The notes: a model not told the origin generated them from the sequence alone. A stretch of 63,658 bases of DNA from Azotobacter chroococcum (GCF_004339665.1 NZ_SMMU01000012.1:77290-140947), one strand, 5' to 3'; shown: positions 31,315 through 41,143, numbered from the stretch's first letter. Numbers and translations: made by a program.

Positions 31315-31923
31315 GGGAACTACTCCATCCTGGATTGCAGGGCACCGTGCGTGAGCGCACGGTCAGCAGGCCATCTCCGTCTCAGTCTTGTCCCTCGTTC
31401 CGCTTTCGGCCAGTGCCGACACCTGCTGTCCGTCGCCCCGCCGGCCGGGCCGCACGGGCCGCACGGGCGGAATTCCGCCTTCCGCGGCGGGTTTGCCACC
31501 CCCCCAATGGCGACATTTCGCCACATACCCCGCAAAAAATGCCCAACCCTTGCTCCAGAGCATGGATTTTCGGCGCTTTCAGGTGAATGGCACACATCCT
31601 GCTCCTTGCACCTTCGTGCGATGCGGGACGGCCCTGCATCCACCGACGAAAGCCTTCCGGAAACGGAGGCCAGCGCATCGACGGGTGCGCGCCCGACCGC
31701 GGTCGGGTGCCGCCCTCCAGGAGAAGCAGGTTCTGACGGCCTTGCGCGCCCGCGCGGCCGTTCTGGACGTGCCGAACAAGAACAACAGTTGATCCGGATG
31801 CGACAGCTTCATCGACAGTAGCGGCAGGCCATGTCGGCGATCCCGACCGGCCATCGGCAGCGCGCCAACCCGTGCCCGCCGGAGCCTTGCGAAACCTACT
31901 TACAACTTCAACGGGTCCGTCTT
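31315..31923. other. Gene-free stretch between a hypothetical gene and mqo
   Basis: 609 bases separating divergent genes. It contains a short tandem repetition around 31449-31469 (GGGCCGCAC units). Open frames here are antisense mirror images of one another and lack ribosome sites. It must hold the promoters of both flanking genes; I see no clear elements. Confidence 0.45.
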
Positions 31924-33543
31924 ATGAAAAAACTGTTACTGACTTTCCTGTGCGCCAGCATCGTCGGCTGTGCCAAACAGGACGACGCGGAAAAGACCGT
32001 GGACGTCCTGCTGATCGGCGGCGGCATCATGAGCGCCAGCCTCGGCACCTACCTCAAGGAACTGGAGCCCGACTGGACGATCGACATCTACGAACGCCTC
32101 GACCAGGTTGCCGAGGAGAGCTCCAACCCCTGGAACAACGCCGGCACCGGCCACGCGGCGTTCTGCGAGCTGAATTACACCCCCGAGAAGCCCGACGGCC
32201 ACGTCGACATCAGCAAGGCGCTGGCGGTCACCGAATCCTTCGAGATCTCCCGGCAGTTCTGGGCCCACCAGGTCGAGAAGGGCGTGCTGAGCAATCCGAA
32301 ATCCTTCATCAACGACGTGCCGCACATCAGCTTCGTCTGGGGCGACGAGAACGTCTCCTTCCTGAAGAAGCGCCACGAGGCGATGCAGCACAGCACGCTG
32401 TACCGCGGCATGCAGTACAGCGAAGACCACGCGACGATCAAGCAGTGGGCGCCGCTGGTGATGGAAGGCCGCCCGGCCGACCAGAAGGTCGCCGCGACCC
32501 GCATGCCGATCGGCACCGACGTCAACTTCGGCGAGATCACCCGCCAGCTGATGGGCGCATTGACCAAACACGACGACGTCACGCTGAACCTCAGGCACGA
32601 GGTGCGCGACTTCGAGCGCAACGACGACGGCACCTGGAGCGTGACGGTCGCCGACCTGGCCAAGGGCGGCGAGGAAAAGACCATCAAGGCCCGGTTCGTG
32701 TTCATCGGCGCCGGCGGCGGCGCGCTGCCGCTGCTGCAGAAGACCGGCATTGCCGAGGCCGACGGCTACGCCGGCTTCCCGGTGGGCGGCCAGTTCCTCT
32801 ACACCAGCAACCCCGAAGTCGTCGAGCGTCACCTGGCCAAGGTCTACGGCAAGGCCTCCGTCGGCGCCCCGCCGATGTCCGTGCCGCACCTCGATACCCG
32901 CGTGATCGACGGCAAGCGGGCGCTTCTCTTCGGCCCCTTCGCCACCTTCTCCACCAAGTTCCTGAAGAACGGCTCGCTGCTGGACATGCCGCGCTCGCTG
33001 AGTTCGGACAACTTCATGCCGATCATGCACGCCGGCCTCGACAACCTGCCGCTCAGCACCTACCTGATCGGCCAGCTGATGCTCAGCCAGGAAGAGCGCA
33101 TCGAAGAGCTGCGCGAATACTTCCCGGAAGCCAAGTCCGAGGACTGGAAACTGCTCGACGCCGGCCAGCGCGTGCAGGTCATCAAGAAGGATGCGGAGAA
33201 AGGCGGCGTCCTGCAGTTCGGCACCGAGGTCGTGGCCGCCGCGGACGGCAGCATCGCCGCGCTGCTGGGCGCCTCGCCGGGCGCCTCCACCGCCGCGCCG
33301 ATCATGCTCACCGTGCTGGAGAAGACCTTCAAGGACAAGATCAAGACCGCCGAGTGGCAGGCCAGGCTGAAGGAAATCATTCCCTCCTACGGCCAGAAGC
33401 TCGACAACAACCTCGAGCTGACCAACAGCGTCCGCGCCATGACCAGCGAGCGCCTGCAGCTGAACTTCATGCCGGTCGAGCCGGAAGCCGCCGAGGCCCA
33501 GGCCGAAGCCGCCGCTCCGCAGCTCACCCAGGCGGCCCTGTAA
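31924..33543 (+). CDS. mqo: Malate:quinone oxidoreductase
   Basis: 539 residues. Oxidises malate to oxaloacetate and reduces quinone at the membrane, bypassing malate dehydrogenase in the TCA cycle. The FAD site is [19 protein letters not shown] and the Mqo signature [21 protein letters not shown] follows. The N-terminus [16 protein letters not shown] ends in a lipobox-like VGC (Cys16), so it may be exported or lipid-anchored; the E. coli enzyme also has a signal-like start. A C-terminal Ala/Glu tail (about 20 residues) extends beyond the core. No strong ribosome site is visible. It is followed by a good terminator. Confidence 0.95.
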   Translation: MKKLLLTFLCASIVGCAKQDDAEKTVDVLLIGGGIMSASLGTYLKELEPDWTIDIYERLDQVAEESSNPWNNAGTGHAAFCELNYTPEKPDGHVDISKALAVTESFEISRQFWAHQVEKGVLSNPKSFINDVPHISFVWGDENVSFLKKRHEAMQHSTLYRGMQYSEDHATIKQWAPLVMEGRPADQKVAATRMPIGTDVNFGEITRQLMGALTKHDDVTLNLRHEVRDFERNDDGTWSVTVADLAKGGEEKTIKARFVFIGAGGGALPLLQKTGIAEADGYAGFPVGGQFLYTSNPEVVERHLAKVYGKASVGAPPMSVPHLDTRVIDGKRALLFGPFATFSTKFLKNGSLLDMPRSLSSDNFMPIMHAGLDNLPLSTYLIGQLMLSQEERIEELREYFPEAKSEDWKLLDAGQRVQVIKKDAEKGGVLQFGTEVVAAADGSIAALLGASPGASTAAPIMLTVLEKTFKDKIKTAEWQARLKEIIPSYGQKLDNNLELTNSVRAMTSERLQLNFMPVEPEAAEAQAEAAAPQLTQAAL

Positions 33544-33560
33544 GCCGCCCCGCCCCGATC

Positions 33561-33590
33561 TCCCCCTCGCCCTGAGGGGGATGTTTTTTT
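33561..33590 (+). terminator. Rho-independent terminator of mqo
   Basis: An 8-bp stem (33561-33568 with 33574-33581), five-base loop, then seven consecutive Ts (33584-33590). Confidence 0.9.
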
Positions 33591-33635
33591 CGGCCTCCCG
33601 AAACAGACACCGTCCCCATCGACAAGGAACTCCCG

Positions 33636-34409
33636 ATGCGTCCCCTGCATATCCTCCTGACGCTGCTGCTGGCCTTCCTCATGGCCGGCCTGCAGCCGGC
33701 CCTGGCCGAATCCGCTCCAGGGCAGACCAGCCCGAAACCCAAGGTCATCTTCTTCGATGTGAACGAAACCCTGCTCGACCTGGAGTCCATGCGCCAGTCG
33801 GTCGGCGCCGCCCTGGGCGGCCGGCAGGAGCTGCTGCCACTGTGGTTCTCGACCATGCTGCACCACTCGCTGGTCGAAAGCGCCACCGAGAACTACCACG
33901 ACTTCGGCACGGTCGGCAGCGCCGCGCTGATGATGGTGGCCAGGAACAACGGCATCGCACTGACCGAGCAGCAGGCCCGCAGCGCGATCGTCACCCCCCT
34001 GCTCAGGCTGCCGGCCCACCCCGAGGTGCGCGAAGGCCTGCAGGCGCTGAAGAACCAGGGCTACACCCTGGTCACCCTGACCAACTCCACCCGCCGCGGG
34101 GTGCAGACGCAACTCGAGAATGCCGGGCTGGCGGACCTGTTCGCCGACAACCTGAGCATCGAGGAGATCAAGCTCTACAAGCCGCACCTGCGGACCTACC
34201 GCTGGGCCGCCGAACGGATGGGCGTCAAGCTGGAAGAAACGCTGCTGGTCGCAGCCCACGGCTGGGACGTCGCCGGCGCCAAGGCCGCCGGCATGCCGGC
34301 GATCTTCGTCGCCCGCCCCGGACAGACCCTCTATCCGCTGGCCGCCGAGCCAGACCGCACGGTCAAGGACATCCGCGAGCTGGCCGCAGTGCTCGGCAAG
34401 CGTCCCTGA
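33636..34409 (+). CDS. Exported HAD-superfamily hydrolase (haloacid dehalogenase-like)
   Basis: 257 residues with a Sec signal peptide (MRPLHILLTLLLAFLMAGLQ, cleavage after ALA). The HAD nucleophile motif is FFDVNETLLDL with D41 and N43; the second conserved residue is usually Asp in phosphatases, and Asn or Tyr here is seen in type II dehalogenase-like proteins. Motif II is LTNSTRRG, the Lys is in LYKPHLRTY, and the last motif HGWDVAGAKAAGM keeps Asp. Most such dehalogenases are cytoplasmic, so periplasmic location is unusual. Ribosome site AAGGAA. Substrate unknown. Confidence 0.85.
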   Translation: MRPLHILLTLLLAFLMAGLQPALAESAPGQTSPKPKVIFFDVNETLLDLESMRQSVGAALGGRQELLPLWFSTMLHHSLVESATENYHDFGTVGSAALMMVARNNGIALTEQQARSAIVTPLLRLPAHPEVREGLQALKNQGYTLVTLTNSTRRGVQTQLENAGLADLFADNLSIEEIKLYKPHLRTYRWAAERMGVKLEETLLVAAHGWDVAGAKAAGMPAIFVARPGQTLYPLAAEPDRTVKDIRELAAVLGKRP

Positions 34410-34462
34410 ATGATGAACTGAACAGAGCGGGAGAGCCGGCGGGACTTCACCGGGCAAAGCCT

Positions 34463-35218
34463 TCAGGCCACCCCGCTCTCCTCCAGCGTCACCACGCAGC
34501 ACGGATCGAAGGCGACCTGCTCGCCCGCGTAGCCGCGCGGATTGGAGATCACCCGGGTGCCGGCGACCTGGTAGTCGACCGCGTAATGGGTATGGCCGTG
34601 AATCCACAGATCGAGGCCATCGCCCATCAGCTCGTCCCAGGCGTTGACGAAGGCCGCATCGAGGGGCGTGCCGGCGTAGGGATGGCCGGCGATCGAGCGC
34701 AGCGACGGCGCATGGTGGCTGATCACCACCGTGGGTCCGACGAAGGGCTGCGCCAGCGAGTCGCGCAGCCAGTCGTGGGAGGCCGTGGCCAGGGCGGCGA
34801 AATCCTCGGGCATGGGTTCGCGCGCCTCCGCGCCCCAGCGGATCTGCCGGAAGTCCGAGACCCGCCGCTGCGCCACCTGCCGCGCCGCCGCCTCCTCGCC
34901 GGTCGCCCGGTAATCCGTCCAGGCGGTGACGCCGAGAAAGCGCACCCCGCCCAGCACCACCTCATCGAAATCCAGCACCCGCACCTGCTCGTCGGCCGCC
35001 TCGCGCAGCTGCGCCAGAATCGCCTGCAGATCGCCGCCGTAATACTCGTGATTGCCCGGCACATAGAGCACCGGGCAATCGAACGCCCGCCGCGCCCACG
35101 CCACCCCCCGCGCCCCGACGTCGATATCGCCGGCCAGCACCACTACATCCGCCGCCACCGGCGCCGGGGTGAAGGGGGACAGTTCGTTGTGCAGGTCGGA
35201 GAGGATATGGATGCGCAT
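34463..35218 (-). CDS. Calcineurin-like metallophosphoesterase
   Basis: 251 residues. All metal-ligand motifs are present: SDLHNE (residues 7-12), AGDID (29-33), GNHEYY (55-60), SHHAPS and GHTHYAVD. These bind two metal ions and hydrolyse phosphoester bonds; targets of this subgroup are unknown. No signal peptide. It is on the same strand as the island operon upstream, 71 bases beyond the HNH gene, so it might be read through from it, but it looks like a housekeeping-type enzyme. Confidence 0.88.
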   Translation of the reverse strand: MRIHILSDLHNELSPFTPAPVAADVVVLAGDIDVGARGVAWARRAFDCPVLYVPGNHEYYGGDLQAILAQLREAADEQVRVLDFDEVVLGGVRFLGVTAWTDYRATGEEAAARQVAQRRVSDFRQIRWGAEAREPMPEDFAALATASHDWLRDSLAQPFVGPTVVISHHAPSLRSIAGHPYAGTPLDAAFVNAWDELMGDGLDLWIHGHTHYAVDYQVAGTRVISNPRGYAGEQVAFDPCCVVTLEESGVA

Positions 35219-35289
35219 GGGACTGCTCCTTGACGTCTCAGAGGACTATAGCCGGGCAGTGTTGCGGGGAGGTGGATGGCCGCGGCTAC

Positions 35290-36108
35290 TTATACGAAGT
35301 CGCCGCTGCTCACAGCGGCAGAGTCGCCGATACCGCTATCGACGAACACATGCTGCCGATGCCAGGCGACGAAGCGGGCCTCTGGCCTGAAGCGCTCCGG
35401 CAGCCTGATCGGGCGACCGGCCAACGGTTGCAACACCTGGCGCACGAAGGGATCGGCATTTCGACGCAACGGCTCGGCGAGCAGGATGCGGTAATCGTCG
35501 TCCAGGCTCAGCAGGCCCTGATCGAAGGCCCGGTCGTGCAAGGCCGAAAGGCATAGTCCATTGGCGGGGTTGAGGCGGTTCGCTGGGTCCTGGCGCCAGG
35601 GGACGATATGGCTGGCGATGAGCAGGCCGGGCTCGGCCAGGTCGGACATGCAGCAGCGCCCCGCATAGCTGCCGAGCACCGCGCGGCGGAAGAACTGCTG
35701 CTTGATCCGCTGCTCGATGAGCACCTGCCGGGTCGCGCCGGTGAAGTCTTCGGGCATGTCGATCGCCTCGTCCTCTTCCTCGGGCGGAAGCCCACGCTCG
35801 GCGCGCAAAGCCTGGCGCAACTGCACGCATTCCACGGCCAAGCCCTCCCAGTCGGCCTGAAAAAGCTCCCAAACCTGTCGATCCAGCCGGGAGGCCCCCG
35901 CCAAGCCCTTACGCCCACTGGCAACGATGGCCGGGTCGAGGCTGGCGAAATTGCACAGCTTCATCGCCACCGCCGAAGGCGTGCGATCGATCAAGCCAGC
36001 CAGTTCGACAACCTCGGGATTTCCCTGATGCAACTGACCGAAAGACAAGCGGCAATACAGGTGAAAAGCCAGCTTGAGCTGATCGATGGTCCAGCGGTTC
36101 GAGTTCAT
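35290..36108 (-). CDS. HNH endonuclease
   Basis: 272 residues. The C-terminal HNH domain has C152-C153, SHIVPW with H167, NGLCLSALHDRAFDQG with N183 and H191, the beta-beta-alpha metal core of HNH_2 nucleases. The N-terminal 60 residues (WTIDQLKLAFHLYCRLSFGQ) form a small helical module common in such proteins, possibly DNA-binding. It lies 13 bases after the helicase fusion gene on the same strand, so it is the last gene of a candidate defence operon. DNA cleavage of invading genomes is inferred. Confidence 0.88.
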   Translation of the reverse strand: MNSNRWTIDQLKLAFHLYCRLSFGQLHQGNPEVVELAGLIDRTPSAVAMKLCNFASLDPAIVASGRKGLAGASRLDRQVWELFQADWEGLAVECVQLRQALRAERGLPPEEEDEAIDMPEDFTGATRQVLIEQRIKQQFFRRAVLGSYAGRCCMSDLAEPGLLIASHIVPWRQDPANRLNPANGLCLSALHDRAFDQGLLSLDDDYRILLAEPLRRNADPFVRQVLQPLAGRPIRLPERFRPEARFVAWHRQHVFVDSGIGDSAAVSSGDFV

Positions 36109-36121
36109 CGTTTTTCGCTTC

Positions 36122-37681
36122 TCAGCCCATCACCTCGAACACCACACTCATCGGCCCGCTGCCGCTATGACTGCGATAGCGCACCGGCCCGTGATAGACG
36201 AAAGGCGCGGCCTTGCCGTTTTCCAGTCTGTTCTCTCGCACGAACAGGTGGATGGAGAGGCCACGCTTCTCGTGGTCGATGATTTCCCGACCGCGCTTGC
36301 CCTCCGGAGTAGTCTTGTTCTGGCTCTGCCAATGAAAGGTTCGCTCGTCGACCCAGCGATCCAGATAGCGGTGCTCGTCGGCCTTGCCCTGTTTGTTCAG
36401 CGTGACCAGCAGCACATGGGCCTTGGCTTCCGGCAGGAATACATGCCCGGAATTCCAGTTGCCCGGATTGAACGTCTCGCCGAACAGCGCCGGAATCTCC
36501 TCGCGCAGCAGCCGTTGTCCGACTGCAAGCTGCAGCGGGTCGAGCACCGCCTTGAACCGGGCGAAGGTGCGCAGTTGTTCGGTCAAGCCATCGTCGACCG
36601 CTATATCGGCATAGTCGGGGTTGTTGGCGCGCAGGAAGTAGCTGCCGTCCACCGCCTTGTGGATCACCCGCAGCAGGTACTGGTTATCGCCCGCTTCGTC
36701 CTGGCGCTCGATGGCCAGGGTAGCGCCGGTGATGGAGCCGGCGCTGCTCGGGCTGACATGCTCCAGCAGCAGATAGTCGCCGTCGCGGATCGGGTGTTTG
36801 CCGCCGTTCATCGAGTTGCCCGAGGCCCGGGCGATAAAGTGACGGATGGGATCGAGGCGGCCGAAGCCCTCGCCGAGCAGGCGGTACTCCTCGCAATCGG
36901 CGCGGCCGGTCTTGAAGTGGCCGCGGGCGATCTTCAGGTTGGGGAAGTACGGCAGCTCGGTGCCCATCTGTGGGACGACGGGCAAGGCGACCACCGGTGC
37001 AGTCCGGACAGACTGGCGTCCTGCATAAGCCGCCAGACGGTAGTCGACCAACTCCTGCACCCATTCGGCGAAGCGCTCCCGATCCTCTTCGGCCACCTGA
37101 AATAGCGGCGCGAAGCGTTCATCTTGTGCCGTGAAGTAGCGTTTTTCGCCGGCTTTGCGGTTCTCGCCAATCCAGGCATTGACCGGGTTACTCATCCAAT
37201 AGCGCAGCCATTGCGGCTCGCGGCCGCTGGCCAATTGCGCCTGCTCGGGCGGCAGGTCCGCCAGCAAGGGCCGGCGCCGCCGCAGCACCTGCCAGGAGCG
37301 CTCCGCCAGCTCGGCGAACGCCGGCGCCTGGCGCCAGCCATCCAGCTCCTGAAAGGCCTCCAGCAAGACCATCTTGAAGCTCTTGGTCATAGCGGTGATT
37401 TCCAGCTCGCGCAGGAACTCCCGATGGGCCGCGAGTAGCGCGCACTCCGCTTCGTCGAGATCACCCATGTTCTCCAGCAGCGAGAACCAGTCGCCGAACT
37501 GCTGGCGCATCTCCTTGAGGTTCGCGCCGGAGCGGTAGAACTCGCTCAGCGTGGGGCGTCGACCCAGGCTTTCGCGCAGGGCCTGGTAGTTTTCGCGCAG
37601 GCCTGGTAGTCCTGCTGGAGACTGCTGCCGTCCAGGGTCTTGAGGAAGTCGATCAGTTGCAGGTCGTAGTTGACGAAACAA
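36122..37681 (-). pseudogene. C-terminal fragment of the defence helicase fusion (S24-like plus DUF3427)
   Basis: 519 codons; the part that continues the upstream protein begins at about 37602 (LRENYQALRESLGRRPTLSE). It then has a helical linker with a WQVLRRRRPLLAD region. Near residues 280-350 is a LexA/S24-like fold with ASGNSMNGGKHPIRDGDYLL, where S290 is the expected nucleophile. At the usual catalytic Lys position the sequence reads YLLRVIHK, so Arg replaces Lys and self-cleavage may be lost. The end (about 395-519) matches the DUF3427 tail, with HVFLPEAKAHVLLVTLNKQG and SIHLFVRENR. It is separated from the helicase core by two -1 frameshifts. If the frameshifts are sequencing errors, it is part of an intact 1297-residue protein. 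Confidence 0.82.
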
Positions 37682-37862
37682 CCGTCGGGCAACGCCAGCC
37701 GGCGCTCCTCGGCGGCACGCGCGTATTCGGCCAGTTGCCGGTGGTTCATGCTCCGGCCCATCAGGGCCTGGGGCTTGTGCAGGAAGCTCTGGTGGTTACC
37801 GATGAAGTCGAGCACCACCAGCTTGTCCTTGCCCGTTTCCGGCGATTTGCGCAGGCCGCGGC
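37601..37862 (-). pseudogene. Middle fragment of the defence helicase fusion
   Basis: This 87-codon piece lies in a third frame between the two frameshifts. It restores helicase motif VI (GRGLR, right after the QQL of the upstream frame), then continues KLVVLDFIGNHQSFLHKPQA and on to DGSSLQQDYQA. It therefore links the helicase to the C-terminal part. First frameshift: one G missing in a GGGCC context near 37862. Second: one C missing near 37601, within the first copy of a direct repeat (CTACCAGGCC(C)TGCGCGAAA) whose second copy is intact. Confidence 0.8.
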
Positions 37863-40013
37863 CAACTGCTGCAGGAAGAGAATCTTCGATTCAGTGGGTC
37901 GCAGCATCATCACGGTGTCGATGGCTGGCAGGTCAACGCCTTCGTTGAACAGGTCGACCGAGAAGATCACCTGCAGGCGGCCGTCGGCCAGTTGCTCCAG
38001 CGCTTCGCCCCGCGACAGCCCGGAATGGGCGTAGACCGCTGCCGCCGCGACCCCGTGCTTGAGGAACTGCGCGGCCATGAACTCGGCATGGCGGATCGAC
38101 ACGCAAAACGCCAGGGTCTTGCGCTGGGCATGCAGGCGCCAGCTGTTCAGCGCATGCCGGGCACGGCCCAAGGTGGCGAGCTTGTGGGCCAGCAGCTCGG
38201 GGTCGAAGCGGCCGTTGCGCCAGGGAATCTCCCGGTAGTCCACGTCCTCGTCGAAGACCCCGTAGTAGTGGAAAGGCACCAGCAGCTTGCTCTCGATACC
38301 GCGAAACAGGTGAGTCTCGAACACCAAGTTGTCGTCGCACAACGAGAGGATGTCCGAGCAGTCGGTACGGTCCGGCGTCGTCGTCAGGCCGAGCAGGAAG
38401 GCCGGGGCGAAGTGCTGGAGTAGGCGACGATAGGTCGGCGCGGCGGCGTGGTGGAATTCGTCGATGACCAGGTAATCGAAGTGCTGCGCTGCGAAGCGCT
38501 CCAGATGCGCGGCACGGCCCAGGGTCTGGATCGAGGCGCAGAGCACGTCCGCCTGGCTGTCGCGCTGCTGGCCGCGATAGAAGCCGACCCGCCAACTCGG
38601 CCGGATGCGCAGGAAGGTCTCCGCCGCCTGGTCGAGAATCTCCTCGCGGTGGGCGACGAACAGCACGCGCCGGGCACCGGCCTGGATGGCGTCGAAGGCC
38701 GCCAGCCAGGTCTTGCCAAGACCGGTGGCGAGCACCACCAGGCCGCGCAGAAAGCCGTCTTTACGGGTTTGCGCCAAGGCTTCGAGCGCTTCGACTTGCA
38801 CCTCGGTCGGCGCTGGCGGCGACTCCACTTCCTGGCTGCCTGGCGCAACGGCGCGCGGCGGTGGAATGCGCCGCGCCTCGTAGTCGTTGATCCAGGCATG
38901 GCTCAGCGGCTTGGCGCGGGGCTGGGCGAATAGTTCCTCGAAGCGGCTGCGCGCCTCGAGAAAGCCGGCATCGCCGGGATAGTCGATGCGGTAGTTCCAT
39001 TCCAGACCATCCGTCAGCGCCTGGCGGCTGATGTTGCTGGAACCGATGAAAGCCTGGCCGCGCAACCGACCATTCCCGTCTTGGCCGGCGAACAGGTAGG
39101 CCTTCAGGTGAAAGCTGCTAGCGCCAGTCTCGTAGACGCGCACCTGGGCACCCTGCTCCTGCAGGAGCATCAGCCGGCGTAGGGCGTCCGGGTCGGTAAT
39201 GTCGAGGTAATCGCTGGTGAGGATGCGTACGCGGGCCGCCGGCCCAGGATAGCCCTCTTCGCCCGCACGCCCCAAGGCAGCGAGCAGATCGGGCAACAAC
39301 AGGCGCAGACCGGTCGTCTTGACGAAGGCCACCGCCAGGTCGATCTCGTCGGCGGCGTGGATGGCGGCGCAGAGATGCGGCAGGAAAGGATCGCTGTCCC
39401 CACCTGTGACTAGGCTCGCTACAGGAGCGGCGGCGCGACGGATCAGAGCGTTGAGCCATTGCTCGCTACGCTCGGAACGCCGGTCGGCGCTGCGCCAGAA
39501 CTGAATATCGGCCACCGCATCCAGGGTTGCCAGCCAGGCGCCCAGCCGCGCCTCGTCGGCATCGGTGAACTGCCGGCCCTGCTGCTCGCGCTCGCCCTGG
39601 CCGAGCTTGAAGCTGCAATAGAACACGCCGCCCGGCTTGAGCGCCCGCCACAGGCGCGCCAGCGCCTCCGGCATCTCGGCCGGGGATAGGTGCAGCAGGC
39701 TGGCGCAGGCCCAGATGCCGTCGTAGAGCGCCTCCCCCTCGAACTCGGCGAAGCGGCACACGGCTACCGGCTGGCCCAGGTGTTCGCCGGCCAGTTGCGC
39801 CAGCGCCGGCGAGGCATCGAAAGCGCTGACCCGGTAGCCGCGTGCGAGGAACGCGCGTGCATCGCGCCCCGAGCCGCAGCCGGCGTCGAGGAGATGGCCG
39901 CCGGCGGGAATGGGCGCGAGAAACCGCTCGTGCAGTTCGTCCATCTCTACCGCCACGGTTTCCTCGAAAAACCGCCGGGCATTGCGCTCGTAGTAATCGT
40001 GCGTATCGCTCAA
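37761..40013 (-). pseudogene. N-terminal fragment: methyltransferase-PLD-SF2 helicase fusion
   Basis: 750 codons, of which 717 are native frame. Domains in order: class I SAM methyltransferase (1-190; LLDAGCGSGR at 41-50, GIWACASLLHLSP); PLD-like nuclease (about 205-345; H302-x-K304 and GSSN 324-327); SF2 helicase (about 400 onward; Walker A GLGKT 431-435, DEFHH 518-522, TTTPDR 544-549, motif V SVDLFNEGVDLP 685-696). The -1 frameshift after residue 717 falls inside motif VI, removing the arginine finger. The TTG start at 40013 has AAGGA nine bases upstream. It follows the Mrr-like gene by 39 bases and precedes the HNH gene. PLD-helicase-DUF3427 proteins are known; the fused methyltransferase is less usual. 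An antiphage role is inferred. Confidence 0.85.
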
Positions 40014-40052
40014 CGCTGTGCATCCTTGTACGTGTAGGGCTTCAACTGCCCG

Positions 40053-40910
40053 TCACCCCCGCGTCCCCCGGCACTCCGGGTAGTTCGAGCAGCTCCAGAA
40101 CTGGGTACCGGCCTTGCTGCCGCGCTTGACCGTGCGCCGCACCATGGGCGAGCGGCAGAGCGGGCAATGGCGCACCGAGGCTTCCGGGGCCGAGCGGCCG
40201 GCCGCTCCGGCGATCCAGTAGTCGAGGGTTTCGCCATCGATCAGGGTCAGCTTGCAGCTGGCGGCGAACTGCCGGGCATCTTCGGTGAAGCTCCCGGAGG
40301 TCACCACGAAGCCGCCGGCTGCGCCCTGCGCCGCGACTACCCCGTAGAGTTCGCGCACCACCTTGACGCCGACCTTGAGGGCGCGCCACTGCTTGCACTG
40401 CACCAGAAACCGCTTGCGGCCCTTGCGCACGACGAGGTCGACGCCGCCGTCCGGACCGGCGTTGCCGGTTTCCTCGACGGCATAGCCCTGGCGGCGGAAC
40501 ACCTCGCCGACCAGGCGCTCGAACTGCTGCCAGTCGATCCCGTCGGAAACGGCTGCCGGGTTGTTCAGCGCCTTGCGAAACAGCCAGCCGCGCTTCATTT
40601 GCCGGCCGATCGACAGCAGCGCGCCGAGGCCCAGCAGGCCGGGCAGCAGGTACTGGCCGGCCCAGGCGGCGAGCGGCACGAGCGGTTCCAGGGCCTGCTG
40701 CGGATCGCGGCGCAGGTCCTGCACGAGTTTTTCCAGCTCCGCCAGGCTGTCGGGCAGGGCCAGGCTGTCCAGCGTGGGCAGCGCCCCCTGCGCGGCCAGG
40801 GGATGCAGAAACCACCACGCGCCGAGGCCGGCGGGCAGGCTCAGCCACCAGGGCAGCAGGGCGCAGAGCTGGATCAGGCCGGCGACGGGCGAGAATTTTC
40901 TTCGGGGCAA
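40053..40910 (-). CDS. Membrane-anchored Mrr-type restriction endonuclease with topoisomerase zinc finger
   Basis: 285 residues. Two hydrophobic segments (about 11-35 and 82-100) anchor the N-terminus. The Mrr catalytic domain follows: WQQFERLVGEVFRRQGYAVE, then G-PDGGVDLVV (D of the PD-(D/E)xK fold) and FLVQCKQWR (QxK). The C-terminus is a topoisomerase-type zinc finger with CPLCRSPM and CSNYPECRG. Mrr enzymes cleave modified or foreign DNA. The TTG start has AGGAG seven bases upstream. It heads the minus-strand operon with the helicase fusion and HNH genes. Catalytic residues look intact. Confidence 0.88.
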   Translation of the reverse strand: MPRRKFSPVAGLIQLCALLPWWLSLPAGLGAWWFLHPLAAQGALPTLDSLALPDSLAELEKLVQDLRRDPQQALEPLVPLAAWAGQYLLPGLLGLGALLSIGRQMKRGWLFRKALNNPAAVSDGIDWQQFERLVGEVFRRQGYAVEETGNAGPDGGVDLVVRKGRKRFLVQCKQWRALKVGVKVVRELYGVVAAQGAAGGFVVTSGSFTEDARQFAASCKLTLIDGETLDYWIAGAAGRSAPEASVRHCPLCRSPMVRRTVKRGSKAGTQFWSCSNYPECRGTRG

Positions 40911-41143
40911 CGAGGGGCTCCTGTCGGGCGGTGGTGCGCCGCTGTTCAGGAGCCTTGCCAGGAGAACATGCGGTGCGGTGGGCGACGCTGCGGTCGTCCA
41001 TCCTGCCGCCGGTTCCCTGGCAGGCGAGGCAAGCGCTGGACTGAATCACTGTCCGCGGGAGATCGGGCCGCAAGATTACTGCAATATCACGGCCATTGAC
41101 CACAAAACCCCCTGGCCAGCCAGGCCGGGCACAGCATTTCAAC

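Noticed and set aside
31335..31854. Several overlapping open frames of 66-134 codons upstream of mqo
   Set aside because: They occur in both strands over the same bases, lack ribosome sites and show Arg/Pro/Ala-rich shadow composition.
37546..37862. Programmed -1 frameshifting to make the helicase fusion
   Set aside because: No slippery heptamer or downstream structure is evident, two shifts would be needed, and each fits a simple one-base loss in a G/C run.
36122..40910. Assignment to a named defence system such as Mokosh type II, DISARM or BREX
   Set aside because: Domain order (methyltransferase, PLD, helicase, S24-like, DUF3427) and partners do not match the layouts I know for these, so naming would be a guess.
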